Shown: positions 29,392-38,297 of the stretch, piece by piece | How positions within the stretch are numbered: the stretch's first letter is position 1 | Layout: the number at the start of each line of letters is the position of its first letter | Source of the DNA: Hyphomicrobium_A sp964493785 | Lineage (GTDB): Bacteria > Pseudomonadota > Alphaproteobacteria > Rhizobiales > Hyphomicrobiaceae | DNA: 64,000 nt | Reading direction: 5' to 3' | Assembly: GCA_964493785.1 (NCBI GenBank) | Contig: CAZBPM010000014.1 | Span: 57,897-121,896, forward strand | The notes under the pieces: generated by a model | The model's input: the letters and a program-made list of their open reading frames with translations, nothing else | The model's database searches: none | What the model was told of the DNA's origin: nothing | Made by a program: the position numbers and the translations under genes

Positions 29392-29892
29392 CTAGTGCGC
29401 GAGCAACAGGGGGATGGCAGTCGCCGGATAGACAATGAGGGCGCCGGCGGCGATCGCGACGCCGTAAGGCATGCCCTCTTTCCTGTTGTGGAGGCGCGTT
29501 GCCCAATCGGGCAGCGGCAGGGCTCCGGCGGGAAAGCTGCGGTAGGCGAGGAGGGCGACGGCGAGCGCGCCTCCGAAAACGGTCACATAGACGGCGAAAG
29601 GCAGGAGCTGCTCGTAGCCGATCCAAAGCGCCGCTGCGGATAGGAGCTTGGCGTCGCCGCCGCCCACGAGGCGGAACTGGAACAGCACCATGTTGACCAG
29701 CAGCACGGCGAACCCAACTCCGAAATGTATCAGCACCTGCTGAAGAGGCATCCCGGCGATAAGTGCAACGACGAAGAATGCGCCTACGAGCGCAACGGAG
29801 ATCGCGTTGGCAATGCGCATCGTCAACACGTCCATCGCGGCTGCGAAGAGCATCAGCAGAGGAAACGCCAGCAATAGAAGTTGGTTGACCAC
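29392..29892 (-). CDS. cpaA: Prepilin peptidase CpaA (A24 family)
   Basis: An inner-membrane aspartyl protease that processes the Flp prepilin, 166 residues. The start is GTG 29892 with GGAG 7 bases upstream; a longer ATG frame to 29982 would cross the flp terminator. Six hydrophobic helices are visible. The first catalytic Asp lies in AAAMDVLTMRIANA and the second in the GGGDAKLLSA motif. The short form, without the N-methyltransferase region, is typical of Tad loci. It is the first assembly gene after flp. Confidence 0.92.
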   Translation of the reverse strand: MVNQLLLLAFPLLMLFAAAMDVLTMRIANAISVALVGAFFVVALIAGMPLQQVLIHFGVGFAVLLVNMVLFQFRLVGGGDAKLLSAAALWIGYEQLLPFAVYVTVFGGALAVALLAYRSFPAGALPLPDWATRLHNRKEGMPYGVAIAAGALIVYPATAIPLLLAH

Positions 29893-29954
29893 GGATTTCT
29901 CCGAGCGACGCTGAGGGAAGCTTTGCGCACAACGGTAAAGGCGTCGTTCAATCG

Positions 29955-29993
29955 ACAATAAAAAGGGCCGCCCGAGTTGCACGGACGGCCCCC
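29955..29993 (-). terminator. Intrinsic terminator downstream of flp
   Basis: On the minus strand GGGCCG (29991-29986) plus CCG pairs with CGG plus CGGCCC (29970-29965), and TTTTATTG follows directly. Position 20 bases after the flp stop fits a partial terminator that makes pilin mRNA more abundant than the downstream assembly genes. Confidence 0.8.
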
Positions 29994-30012
29994 TTATTCT
30001 TGCTACGCTCTA

Positions 30013-30186
30013 TTAGGCGGGAGCGGTGAGCTTGCCGGCGATGCCGTTGAACATCGAGTTCAGGTTGGTGCCAACAAGACCGGCGCCAGCAACGATAGCA
30101 ACACCGATGAGGGCAGCGATCAGGCCGTACTCGATGGCCGTGGCGCCGGACTCATCGTTGGCGAAACGAGCGAGGAAAGACTTCAT
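30013..30186 (-). CDS. flp: Flp/Fap type IVb pilin
   Basis: The structural subunit of the Tad pilus, 57 residues from ATG 30186, with GGGAG about 9 bases upstream. A short basic leader MKSFLARFANDESG is followed by the processing site G14-A15 and the conserved Glu5/Tyr6 pair of mature Flp pilins (ATAIEYGLIAAL). A hydrophobic helix and a short tail complete it. It heads the cpa operon and is followed by its own terminator. Confidence 0.96.
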   Translation of the reverse strand: MKSFLARFANDESGATAIEYGLIAALIGVAIVAGAGLVGTNLNSMFNGIAGKLTAPA

Positions 30187-30663
30187 GACGACAACTCCCA
30201 ATTATTGGAATGGCCATGCACTTCGGCATGTACCTTTGCCCAACAGCCTTCGCCGTGGGACTGATGGAGTTATGAGCCCTGAATTCTTAAACCTAAGTAA
30301 AACGTACTAATTTGCTCATAAATCCCTCCTAACAATGGGTTAAAGTTATTGATAAGGATTGATGAGATTTGCTTTTCTTATTGGTCATCAAGCATCGAAC
30401 GACTTGTCCACAAGTATTCATCGGGTAATTTCCCCCATCCGCTTCTGAAATTCGCCGATTGCAGTTCGAAACCACGCGTCTTGACGGCGTTTGTTTCGGA
30501 TTATTTCTTGAGCGTATCTTTATTAGCCGGACGACTTAGTCTTGTCCTCTAGGCGAGAAACACGCCTCACCGACGCGCAAGCCGGATTTCGAACTGCGGG
30601 TTTTCGAAATCTTCACCAATGCCTGAGGTAATGCGTCTGAGTTTTTGAAGAGGGCCGCTTTCC
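30187..30663. other. AT-rich divergent regulatory region between flp and the pilus N-terminal-domain gene
   Basis: A 477-base gap without a gene, clearly more AT-rich than its surroundings, between the two divergent halves of the Tad locus. On the minus strand it holds a strong Shine-Dalgarno AGGAGGG followed by an 8-codon open frame (30319-30293). The inverted repeat CATGC/GCATG lies near 30216-30231. It should carry the promoters for both directions; I could not assign hexamers with confidence. Confidence 0.6.
30293..30319 (-). other. Possible 8-codon leader ORF upstream of flp
   Basis: ATG at 30319 follows TAGGAGGGATTT and encodes MSKLVRFT then TAG. The ribosome-binding site is one of the strongest in the window although the frame is tiny. 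It lies about 107 bases upstream of flp. It could be a regulatory leader or chance. Confidence 0.25.
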
Positions 30664-31155
30664 GTGCCCGCTTCCCAGCAGTCAGGTGCAAAAGTGTTCA
30701 GGCGCGTCGTCGGCATTGCCGTACTTGGGTTGATCGCACCGGCGTCGGCCGGTGCCGCGGATCTGGTCGTTGCTTACGACCAATCCCTGCTCCTCCGGCT
30801 TCCTCGCCCGGTGGCAGAGGTGATCATCGGCAATCCCTCGATCGCCGACGTCGCCGTCCAAGGCGGCAACCTGCTCGCCATCACCGGCAAATCCTTCGGC
30901 GTGACGAACATCATCGCACTCGATGCGGATCGGAATGTGATCCAGGATCAGCGGGTGATCGTCGACCAGGACGACCGGCGCACGGTCGCCCTTTATAGAG
31001 GGTCGCAGCGGCAGACCTTCACGTGCGCGCCCAACTGCTCGCCGGCTATCATCGTTGGCGATGATCCCAAGGTGTTCGATGCGATCAGCAAGAGTGCCGC
31101 GAACAAGCGGGGCGGCTCTCAGCCCAATCGCGAGCAGCCGCAGCCGGGCGAGTGA
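30664..31155 (+). CDS. Pilus assembly protein N-terminal-domain protein
   Basis: A 163-residue secreted protein consisting of the domain found at the N-terminus of CpaC-type secretins, here on its own. The GTG at 30664 opens a signal peptide (cleavage near SAGAAD). VAYDQSLLLRLPRPVAEVII and GNPSIADVAV follow, and the domain ends near residue 110. Two Cys (FTCAPNCSP) and a charged tail come after. Stand-alone copies are common beside alphaproteobacterial Tad loci. It starts the rightward half of the pilus locus. Confidence 0.85.
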   Translation: MPASQQSGAKVFRRVVGIAVLGLIAPASAGAADLVVAYDQSLLLRLPRPVAEVIIGNPSIADVAVQGGNLLAITGKSFGVTNIIALDADRNVIQDQRVIVDQDDRRTVALYRGSQRQTFTCAPNCSPAIIVGDDPKVFDAISKSAANKRGGSQPNREQPQPGE

Positions 31156-31275
31156 TGCCGGATCGGGACCGCAGTTAAGACTTCGGCAACCGATGTCCAG
31201 CAAATTTCAGACGAAGTAAGGTGTAGTTCAGGAACGAATAGTTACGGTCGCGTCGGCATTCGCCGAGGATCGTAG

Positions 31276-31863
31276 ATGCGTGCATTCGTCAAATTTGCCC
31301 TGATCAAGCCGCGCGCGGACGGTAGCCGCCGGCTGCTTTCAGACGAGCGCGGCAGCACCGCCATCGAGTTCGGAATGGTCGGTTTGCCGTTCCTGCTGTT
31401 CATGCTCGGCATCCTCGGCTACGGCCTCTACTTCCTGAATACGACCTATCTGCAGTACGGAGCGGATACCGCCGCGCGCCAGATACGAACGGGTGAATTC
31501 AATACCGGTGGCGCAAAGGGTGCGATGACCGTCAAAGAATTCCGGGAAGCCGTCTGCAAGGCCTCAAAGCCCGTGATCGACTGCAGCAAGCTGCGCGTCC
31601 TGGTTCAACACGGCACCGATTGGTCGGGTCTCCAGCCACAATCGTGCAGTGACGGAAAAGGCGGACTCGCCGGCTCGACGGGGAGCGACAGCGAACAGCT
31701 GTCGAAGTACGCCGGGGCGGCGAGCGAAGTCGTGCTGGTGACGCTCTGCTACCAGTGGGACCTGGCAAAGAGCTTCAGCTTCCTCAAGCTCGATGGTGGC
31801 ACGGGAAATGGGCCGGCTGTCATTCAGGCTGCGACGGCCTTCAAGAGCGAACCTTACAACTGA
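31276..31863 (+). CDS. TadE-like minor pseudopilin
   Basis: A 195-residue pseudopilin of the Tad system. A basic cytoplasmic segment ends in DERGSTAIEFGMVGLPFLLF at about residues 26-45. This combines a prepilin-like processing context with the Glu required by CpaA and a single hydrophobic helix. The rest is a periplasmic domain with three or more Cys (VCKASKPVIDC, QSCSDG, TLCYQWD). The ATG is at 31276. The gene is followed after 17 bases by a related gene, so the two probably work as a minor pilin pair. Confidence 0.88.
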   Translation: MRAFVKFALIKPRADGSRRLLSDERGSTAIEFGMVGLPFLLFMLGILGYGLYFLNTTYLQYGADTAARQIRTGEFNTGGAKGAMTVKEFREAVCKASKPVIDCSKLRVLVQHGTDWSGLQPQSCSDGKGGLAGSTGSDSEQLSKYAGAASEVVLVTLCYQWDLAKSFSFLKLDGGTGNGPAVIQAATAFKSEPYN

Positions 31864-31880
31864 CGGACGAGGCTACCTCG

Positions 31881-32483
31881 ATGCGCCTGCTTTTGATGGC
31901 ATCCATGTTCTTGCGCTCCTTGAAGCGCGACGCCGGTGGAAACGCCGCAGTGGAATTCGGCTTTATCGCGCCGTTGCTGCTTCTGATGCTGCTCGGCACG
32001 GTCGAACTCGGCCGCGCGATCAACATGGATCGTCATTTCGTGGCGGCGGTAGCAACGACCGGTGACCTCGTCGCGCGCGAGCAGTATCTCGGGACGAGCG
32101 AGAGCGCCGCGAAGGCCAACCTTGCGGGGATGATGGCCTCGATCGGGCACATGATGAAGCCATATGACGCCAGCAAGCTCAAGCTCTCGGTGTTCTCGGT
32201 CGCGGTATCGGCGAACGATGCGTCAAAGGCCAAAGTGCAGTGGGGCTACAATTACGGGAAGAGCCCGCCCGCGAACTGCGCCGACTACACACTGCCCCCG
32301 GAGATCGCGGCCAAGGGTGGCAGCGTGATAGTTGTTGATGCGACGTACGGATTCACTGCGCTGTTCGGCAGCTTCGTCCCGGGCATCAATCCGCAAATGA
32401 ACTGGACGGAAAAATCCTACAATAGTCCGCGCAATGCCTGCGTCGACTATATCCAGGGCAACAACTGCGTAAACCGCTGCTAA
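31881..32483 (+). CDS. TadE/TadF-like minor pseudopilin
   Basis: A 200-residue paralogue-like partner of the upstream TadE protein. ATG 31881 opens MRLLLMASMFLRSLKRDAGG, followed by NAAVEFGFIAPLLLLMLLGT, the pseudopilin helix with its Glu. The periplasmic part carries Cys residues near the C-terminus (ACVDYIQGNNCVNRC). The frame continues upstream to 31755, but that part overlaps the previous gene. No TadG-type large pseudopilin is present in the window. Confidence 0.87.
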   Translation: MRLLLMASMFLRSLKRDAGGNAAVEFGFIAPLLLLMLLGTVELGRAINMDRHFVAAVATTGDLVAREQYLGTSESAAKANLAGMMASIGHMMKPYDASKLKLSVFSVAVSANDASKAKVQWGYNYGKSPPANCADYTLPPEIAAKGGSVIVVDATYGFTALFGSFVPGINPQMNWTEKSYNSPRNACVDYIQGNNCVNRC

Positions 32484-32491
32484 GAGCCTAT

Positions 32492-32507
32492 CTATCGGCT
32501 TCGATAG
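32492..32507 (+). terminator. Weak hairpin after the TadE/F pair
   Basis: CTATCG, loop GCTT, CGATAG, 9 bases after the stop. There is no T-run. Possibly a transcript end. Confidence 0.25.
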
Positions 32508-32650
32508 GGGTGCGCGAGAGCGCCTAGAGACCGCATATTGTGCGGCGCCGCCTGAGTGCGAATTGCTCCCGCTCGGCAACGGCCTATGCTATAAGATGAT
32601 CAGCATTCAAACTACTTAAACGTGCGGGCAAAAAACGGCGAGTGAAGATC

Positions 32651-33274
32651 ATGGGCCGGCGCTCCATACATACTCCTGAAGAATTGCGTGAACTCATTAT
32701 TGACGCCACGACGACGATTGTAGAACAGCACGGGCTGGAAGGGCTCTCGGCGCGCGAGATTGCAAAGCGCATCGGCTATTCGCCGGGCACGCTGTATAAC
32801 GTGTTCGAGAACCTCGACGACCTGCTGCTCATCATCGAGGCCAGATTGCTCGACGAGTTGGCCGTCCGGCTTGCCAATACCGAGAACTCCGGCTCTCCAG
32901 CCGAGCGCCTGCGACGTATCGTGGGCGACTACTACGCCTTCACCCAAGAGCGACCGAAGCTCTGGAACCTGCTCAACGAGCACCGGATGCCGTCGGGACA
33001 GGTCGTGCCGGAGTGGTATCACGGCAGGCTGGACAAGCTGCTTGGCGTGCTCGACGACGCGCTGGCACCGCTACTGGTCGATAGCGATCCGGGAACACGG
33101 CGTCGGCACGCGCGCACTCTGTGGGCAAGCGTGCACGGCATGACGTCGCTTTCGACTGCAGACAAGCTATCGCACGTCACCGCGCACGCCGGACGCACGC
33201 TGGTCGATGATCTCGTGCTCAACTACGTCGCCGGCTTGCAGAGCGGGCACGGGGACGAGCCGTTGAGGCATTGA
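32651..33274 (+). CDS. TetR/AcrR family transcriptional regulator
   Basis: A 207-residue DNA-binding regulator. The helix-turn-helix lies at about residues 28-50 (LSAREIAKRIGYSPGTLYNV), and the C-terminal ligand-binding part resembles the WHG/TetR_C_33 type (WASVHGMTSLS). ATG 32651 is my choice; GTG 32642 adds three residues. Neighbours give no obvious target: a DUF457 membrane protein converges from the right, with stops 8 bases apart. The ligand is unknown. Confidence 0.88.
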   Translation: MGRRSIHTPEELRELIIDATTTIVEQHGLEGLSAREIAKRIGYSPGTLYNVFENLDDLLLIIEARLLDELAVRLANTENSGSPAERLRRIVGDYYAFTQERPKLWNLLNEHRMPSGQVVPEWYHGRLDKLLGVLDDALAPLLVDSDPGTRRRHARTLWASVHGMTSLSTADKLSHVTAHAGRTLVDDLVLNYVAGLQSGHGDEPLRH

Positions 33275-33281
33275 TGCATAC

Positions 33282-34130
33282 TCACTGCGCCGGCGGGGTC
33301 GATGCAGGGGCCGGCTGTTGATCGCTCGGCGCGGCCTGCGTCGATGTCGGCAGCGACCCAGTCTCCGTCGTAGCCGCACCCTGGGCCGGGTTGACTGCAA
33401 TCTGGCTGCGGTGCGCAAGCCCCCCGAACCATCCTTCCTTCGGTAGCAGTCGGTCATTGAGCGAGGCCCACATGGAGCGCGAGGTGATGCCGTCGTAGAA
33501 GGTCGAGATTGACGGCGTCACGAACAATAGTGCCACGGCAGCGGCAGCCATGAGGGCCGATCCGCCGGGATTGCGCCGATCGAAGGGCTTAAAGGCGGTT
33601 CCGAACGACTTCTTGATGTGATTGCCGAGCACGTCGACGGAATACATCTCATCGAGAATGAGGTGCGTCAGGAAGCCGATCAGCAGGAAGCCGCCGGCAA
33701 GCCACGCGACGCCATCCGGCCGGTCGAACACGTAATAGAAGATGAGCACCGTCGCGAATGCGGAAGCCAAGCCCGCAATCCACGAGTGCCATACGCCTCG
33801 ATGGTTGGCGAGCCTGTGGAATGCCTGGTGCAGGCCGTATCGCACGAACAACAGCGATCCCAGCCATAACGCCCACATCTCGGCGATCGACAACCGCGGC
33901 GCGAAGTGGAACAGCAGCGCGAACGAGAAGAACACGGCTAGCCCGGCAAACAGCGCGCGGCTGGGGCGCGAGTCCTTAAGGTCGATGTCGGGAAGAACAG
34001 AGCCCAGCGATCCGGCGAGCGTGACTGCGACGAGGTTCTCCGGCGCGATGACGTCGGCCGCGAGCGTCAACGTCGCCAACGTGCCGGCGACCACCGTTCC
34101 AACGACGATATGCGTAGGGAAGTTAGCCAT
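33282..34130 (-). CDS. Membrane-bound metal-dependent hydrolase family protein (YdjM/DUF457-like)
   Basis: A polytopic inner-membrane protein of 282 residues. ATG 34130 (MANFPTHIVVGTVV) matches the typical family N-terminus, with His7 as a putative metal ligand; upstream codons to 34244 look non-coding. Other conserved polar sites are GSVLPDID, HRLANHRGVWHS and THLILDEMYSVD. Six or so hydrophobic helices are visible. A Pro/Ala/Thr-rich tail of about 55 residues is unusual for the family. The biochemical role is unknown. Confidence 0.85.
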   Translation of the reverse strand: MANFPTHIVVGTVVAGTLATLTLAADVIAPENLVAVTLAGSLGSVLPDIDLKDSRPSRALFAGLAVFFSFALLFHFAPRLSIAEMWALWLGSLLFVRYGLHQAFHRLANHRGVWHSWIAGLASAFATVLIFYYVFDRPDGVAWLAGGFLLIGFLTHLILDEMYSVDVLGNHIKKSFGTAFKPFDRRNPGGSALMAAAAVALLFVTPSISTFYDGITSRSMWASLNDRLLPKEGWFGGLAHRSQIAVNPAQGAATTETGSLPTSTQAAPSDQQPAPASTPPAQ

Positions 34131-34303
34131 GGCTTGTGCCCTCCACTTCGCCCAGCGCGTCGCCGGGCCACCCCAGCCCTTCTCCCCATCAGATTCTCCC
34201 GTCGCGGCGAAGTGAGACGCCCTCGATGCGTGTGGAAAACCCAAAACTCCAGCATGGCGGCTGATCGCCCCGGGGACTTGCTCTCAGGCCTCATCACGGC
34301 TTA

Positions 34304-35224
34304 ATGGCGCCAATGAAGATACCCTTCAAAATCAGAGGCACTGGCCACCAGCTCATCGCCGCGACCAGCATCGCTGTGGCGCTGCTGGTGCTGGCGATCA
34401 AGTACGTCGCCTTTGCCATGACGGGCAGCGTCGCGCTGCTGTCGGACGCAATGGAGAGTATCGTCAATGTCGTGACGGCCGTCGTCGCGCTCGTCGCCAT
34501 ACGCATCGGGGCGCAGCCACCGGACCGCGGGCATCCGTTCGGTCATCACAAGGCCGAGTATTTCGCGGCGGTGCTCGAGGGCGCGCTGATCATCCTGGCG
34601 GCGGGCCTCATCTTCAAGGAGGCCATTGGCGCGATCATCACGCCGCGCGCGCTCGACCAGCCGGTCGCGGGGTTGGTTGTCAGCGGTATCGCCACCGCCA
34701 TGAATGCTGCATGGGCTGCGGTGCTCATCAACCGCGGGCGTCATTTGAGGTCGCCCGCTATGGAGGGTGACGGCAAACACCTCTTGAGCGACGTGGTGAC
34801 CTCAGTTGGGGTTATCATCGGTCTCACACTCGCGACGCTGACCGGGTGGAGCATCCTCGATCCGCTGATCGCTGCAGCCGTCGCCATCAACATTCTGCGC
34901 ATCGGCTACGAGCTTGCGATCACATCGATGAGCCAGCTCATGGATCAGGCCGCCTCTCCTGAGATCCAGGAGCGCATAAGCGCTGCGATTCGCGCCAACG
35001 GCGAGGGTGCTCTGCAGGCCCACGACATTCGCACGCGGACGGCCGGTCCGCAGACGTTCGTCGAGTTCCATCTTGTCGTGCCGGGCGGTATGACGGTGGA
35101 GGCGGCGCACGAGATCTGCGACCGGATCGAGGACGCGCTGGAAAACGAGCTCGCCAACACGGATGTGGTCATCCACGTGGAACCCGACCACAAGGCCAAG
35201 CACAAAGGCGCCGTCGAGCTTTAA
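34304..35224 (+). CDS. Cation diffusion facilitator (CDF) family metal transporter
   Basis: A proton-coupled efflux protein for divalent metals, 306 residues. The transport-site motif is visible in helix 2 (ALLSDAMES) and helix 5 (GDGKHLLSDVVTS). HPFGHHKAEYFAA is the usual loop after helix 2. The C-terminal ferredoxin-like domain includes HDIRTRTAGPQTFVEFHLVV, and the tail AKHKG ends it. ATG 34304 or 34313 could be used. It diverges from the DUF457 gene. Metal specificity (Zn, Mn or Fe) cannot be read from the motif with confidence. Confidence 0.92.
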   Translation: MAPMKIPFKIRGTGHQLIAATSIAVALLVLAIKYVAFAMTGSVALLSDAMESIVNVVTAVVALVAIRIGAQPPDRGHPFGHHKAEYFAAVLEGALIILAAGLIFKEAIGAIITPRALDQPVAGLVVSGIATAMNAAWAAVLINRGRHLRSPAMEGDGKHLLSDVVTSVGVIIGLTLATLTGWSILDPLIAAAVAINILRIGYELAITSMSQLMDQAASPEIQERISAAIRANGEGALQAHDIRTRTAGPQTFVEFHLVVPGGMTVEAAHEICDRIEDALENELANTDVVIHVEPDHKAKHKGAVEL

Positions 35225-35287
35225 GCCTATAGGGCCGATCAAGGTCTTGGCGATTGCGCGCGGACACCATTGGCGGCTAATAGCGCG

Positions 35288-36028
35288 ATGGGCAGCGAAC
35301 ACACCACCGGCGTCAGGCTATTCGTCGATACCCCGCTCTCGGGCGGGGCCGAGTTCGCGTGCATGCCTGAGCAGGCGAATTATCTGGTCAATGTGCTGCG
35401 CCTTTCCCCGGGCGCAGAAATCCTCATCTTCAACGGCCGGGACGGCGAATGGCGGGCGACGATCGCCGAGGTGGCTAAGCGCCGCTGCACGCTTACCTGC
35501 GGGGCGCTTACTCGAGCTCAAAGTGATGGCCCCGACGTGCATTACGTGTTCGCGCCACTGAAGCATGCGCGGCTCGACTACATGGTGCAGAAGGCGACCG
35601 AACTCGGGGTGGCGCGCCTGCAGCCGGTGCTGACGCGACGCACGGTGGCGGCACGCGTCAATCTGGAACGGATGCGGGCCAACACGATCGAGGCGGCAGA
35701 GCAATGCGGGGTGCTGCGCGTGCCCAGCGTCGGGGAGCCCGTAAAGCTGGAAGCGCTACTGGCGGCGTGGGATCCAGGCCGACGGCTCATATTCTGTGAC
35801 GAGGCTGCGGCCGTCGCCGATCCGCTCGCAGTGCTCGCGGGCGTGGGAAGCGGTCCGCTCGCGGTGCTCATCGGACCGGAAGGCGGATTCGACGGCGGCG
35901 AGCGCGAGATGCTGGTCCGCCAGCCATATACGACCGCGATCTCGCTGGGGCCGAGAATCATGCGCGCAGATACTGCAGCTGTGGCCGCGTTGTCGCTGGT
36001 CAATGCGGCGGTCGGGGACTGGCGGTAG
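35288..36028 (+). CDS. rsmE: 16S rRNA (uracil-1498-N3)-methyltransferase
   Basis: It methylates U1498 of 16S rRNA in the 30S subunit. ATG 35288 gives 246 residues. The N-terminal PUA-like domain covers about residues 1-75. The SPOUT (trefoil-knot) methyltransferase domain includes KATELGVARLQPVLTRR, the SAM-binding loop LIGPEGGFDGGE and the knot LGPRIMRADTA. It precedes gshA with a strong hairpin and a small secreted-protein gene between them; the neighbourhood rsmE-gshA is common in rhizobia. Confidence 0.94.
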   Translation: MGSEHTTGVRLFVDTPLSGGAEFACMPEQANYLVNVLRLSPGAEILIFNGRDGEWRATIAEVAKRRCTLTCGALTRAQSDGPDVHYVFAPLKHARLDYMVQKATELGVARLQPVLTRRTVAARVNLERMRANTIEAAEQCGVLRVPSVGEPVKLEALLAAWDPGRRLIFCDEAAAVADPLAVLAGVGSGPLAVLIGPEGGFDGGEREMLVRQPYTTAISLGPRIMRADTAAVAALSLVNAAVGDWR

Positions 36029-36048
36029 AGGGACCGCATAGAACAAGA

Positions 36049-36068
36049 GGCCGCCCCTGCGGGCGGCC
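36049..36068. terminator. Bidirectional terminator between rsmE and a secreted-protein gene
   Basis: A perfect 8-bp stem GGCCGCCC/GGGCGGCC with loop CTGC lies between two convergent genes. CCTTCG follows on the plus strand and TCTTGTTC on the minus strand. Confidence 0.7.
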
Positions 36069-36095
36069 CCTTCGAAGACGCTGAGACGGTAGCGA

Positions 36096-36440
36096 TTAAT
36101 TACCGCACTTGTCGTCCAGCTTATCCATGGCGGCATCGTAGACCTTGCCGTCATCCGATTCAGGATCCAGGTCGGCGCCGGCCTCGAAGGCGGTCTGGAA
36201 CTCCGGACCGAGCTGCTTCATGAAGCCGTCCATCTTCTTGTCCAGTTCCTCGGCCTTGCTGTCATCCTCGGCGTCGGCCGAAGACATGACCTTGCTCATC
36301 TCGCAATAGACCTTGAGCTTTGCCGCGTCGCCGCTGACACTCTCAAAGGTCTTCACGGCCGATTCCACCGCTGCATTGGCGGCGAGAACCGGCGAGGCGA
36401 GCAGGCCGCAGAGGGCAAAGGCGGCCAAGTACTTTTTCAT
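36096..36440 (-). CDS. Small secreted protein of unknown function
   Basis: A 114-residue exported protein. ATG 36440 with GGGAG upstream opens a signal peptide with cleavage after VLAANA (about residue 22). The mature part is acidic and Lys-rich, probably helical (DDSKAEELDKKMDGFMKQ), with two Cys (VYCEMSK and DDKCGN) that could pair. I recognise no family with certainty. It stands alone between a terminator and the gshA upstream region. Confidence 0.75.
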   Translation of the reverse strand: MKKYLAAFALCGLLASPVLAANAAVESAVKTFESVSGDAAKLKVYCEMSKVMSSADAEDDSKAEELDKKMDGFMKQLGPEFQTAFEAGADLDPESDDGKVYDAAMDKLDDKCGN

Positions 36441-36785
36441 TGTGTTCTCCCATAGGGTTGTGAGCGTAGTGCTTAGCGGGTGACTGGCAACGGCATTCAA
36501 CTCGTCAGGCATATCCCAATCCATCAACGGCGGCGAGCCGCCAAAGCCGTCGGATCGGCAGGACAATCCGGCAGAAGATTCCTGGCGCGCAATAGTGTTT
36601 TTTTGTGGTAGCTGCATTCGGGTTGCCCCGACCGTAGGGCCCGGTTGCACCCGGCCGCCCAAGGCCTTAGAGGCTCAACTTCCGAATGCCGCAACCTATC
36701 AGCGGTAGACTGTGTCGCACTGCCGACATCCGAGCCGCCAAACCCCGGACGCAAAACAGCTTCGTCGCAATCTGAAGGCACGCTT
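36441..36785. other. Intergenic region upstream of gshA
   Basis: A 345-base gap between divergent genes. It contains a run of seven T (about 36598-36605) and several short GC-rich inverted repeats, but no convincing open frame, RNA or operator. Confidence 0.5.
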
Positions 36786-38168
36786 ATGTCCACCCGTGAA
36801 GAAGGTGCGCCAGCCCCGGTCGTACGCTCGCGTGACGATCTCGTGGCTTGGATCGCAGCCGGCGAGAAGCCGAAGGACGCGTGGCGCATAGGCACCGAGC
36901 ACGAAAAGTTCGTATTCCACACCGACACCCTCACACCCGTCCCCTACGACGGCGAGCGCAGCATATCGGCGCTGATGCATGCTCTGATCTCGCGCTTCGG
37001 CTGGGATCCGATCATGGAGGGCGACAAGGTCATCGCGCTGAAGCGCGAGGGATGCGAAATCTGCGGCAACATCAGCCTGGAGCCGGGCGGGCAGTTTGAA
37101 CTGTCGGGCGGCGCGGTCGATACGCTGCACGCGACGGCGGCGGAGACACGCGGACATCTGCGGCAGATCCTGAGCGTTGGCGAGCCGCTGGGCATCGGTT
37201 TCATCGGCCTGGGTTTTTCTCCCAAGTGGACGCTCGCCGAGACGCCACATATGCCGAAGCAGCGTTACGCCATCATGACGAACTACATGCCGACGGTCGG
37301 CTCGTACGGCCTCGACATGATGTACCGGACCGCAACCATCCAGGTGAACCTCGACTTCGCCAACGAAGCGGACATGGTCAAGAAGCTACGGGTTTCGCTC
37401 GCGTTGCAGCCTATCGCCACGGCGCTGTTTGCCTCCTCGCCGTTCACGGAGGGGCGCCTCAACGGCTTCAAATCGATGCGCAGCGAAGTGTGGCGCGACA
37501 CCGACAAGCGACGAACGGGAATGCTGCCGTTCGCGTTCGAGGCCGGCATGGGCTACGAGCGCTACGTCGATTATGCCCTCTCCGTGCCGATGTATTTCGT
37601 CTACCGCGGCGGCCGCTACATCGACGCTTCTGGCGCCTCCTTCCAGGACTTCCTCGACGGCAAGCTGCCGCAACTGCCGGGCGAGCATCCGACGCTCTCG
37701 GACTGGTCGGACCACCTCACAACGCTGTTTCCGGAGGTTCGTCTCAAGCGCTTCTTGGAGATGCGCGGCGCCGACAGCGGGCCTTGGCAGCGGATCTGTG
37801 CGCTGCCCGCGTTCTGGGTAGGCTTGCTCTACGACGAGGAGGCTCTGGAAGCGGCCTGGCAGCTCGTCAAGGACTGGACCGAGGAGGAGCGCGAGGATTT
37901 GCGCAACGCAGTGCCGAAATCCGCCCTCGCGACGCCGTTCCGCTCCACGACCGTCCAGCAAATCGCGCGGGAGGTGCTGCGTATCTCAAGGCGCGGACTG
38001 CGCGCCCGCCGCCGGATCAACAACTGCAGTCAGGACGAGTCTATCTATCTCGATCTGCTCGACGAGGTGGCGGTCTCGGGCAAGACCCTGGCCGACCGAC
38101 TCATCGAGCGGTACGAGGGGCCCTGGTCGGGCCAGATCGACCATGTCTTTGAGGAATATGCGTTCTAA
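36786..38168 (+). CDS. gshA: Glutamate-cysteine ligase (alphaproteobacterial/plant type)
   Basis: It catalyses the first step of glutathione synthesis, ATP-dependent joining of glutamate and cysteine. ATG 36786 gives 460 residues, the usual length of the class 3 (plant-type) enzyme. Typical blocks are WRIGTEHEKFVFH, ISLEPGGQFELSGG, HMPKQRYAIMTNYMP, RTATIQVNLDF and SDHLTTLFPEVRLKRFLEMR. The product would supply the two GST proteins in the window. The longer frame starting 36645 lacks coding character upstream of 36786. Confidence 0.95.
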   Translation: MSTREEGAPAPVVRSRDDLVAWIAAGEKPKDAWRIGTEHEKFVFHTDTLTPVPYDGERSISALMHALISRFGWDPIMEGDKVIALKREGCEICGNISLEPGGQFELSGGAVDTLHATAAETRGHLRQILSVGEPLGIGFIGLGFSPKWTLAETPHMPKQRYAIMTNYMPTVGSYGLDMMYRTATIQVNLDFANEADMVKKLRVSLALQPIATALFASSPFTEGRLNGFKSMRSEVWRDTDKRRTGMLPFAFEAGMGYERYVDYALSVPMYFVYRGGRYIDASGASFQDFLDGKLPQLPGEHPTLSDWSDHLTTLFPEVRLKRFLEMRGADSGPWQRICALPAFWVGLLYDEEALEAAWQLVKDWTEEEREDLRNAVPKSALATPFRSTTVQQIAREVLRISRRGLRARRRINNCSQDESIYLDLLDEVAVSGKTLADRLIERYEGPWSGQIDHVFEEYAF

Positions 38169-38297
38169 GCCCCTGGCGTCGCGGTTCAGCTTGTGTTCAT
38201 GCTAGGCGACGTTAACTCGTCCCCAGGGCACCAAGGGGCAATTCTCAGGTATCCCGTTTCGACGAGCCGAAGCGGTACAAGCGGCGGGAGAACGAAC

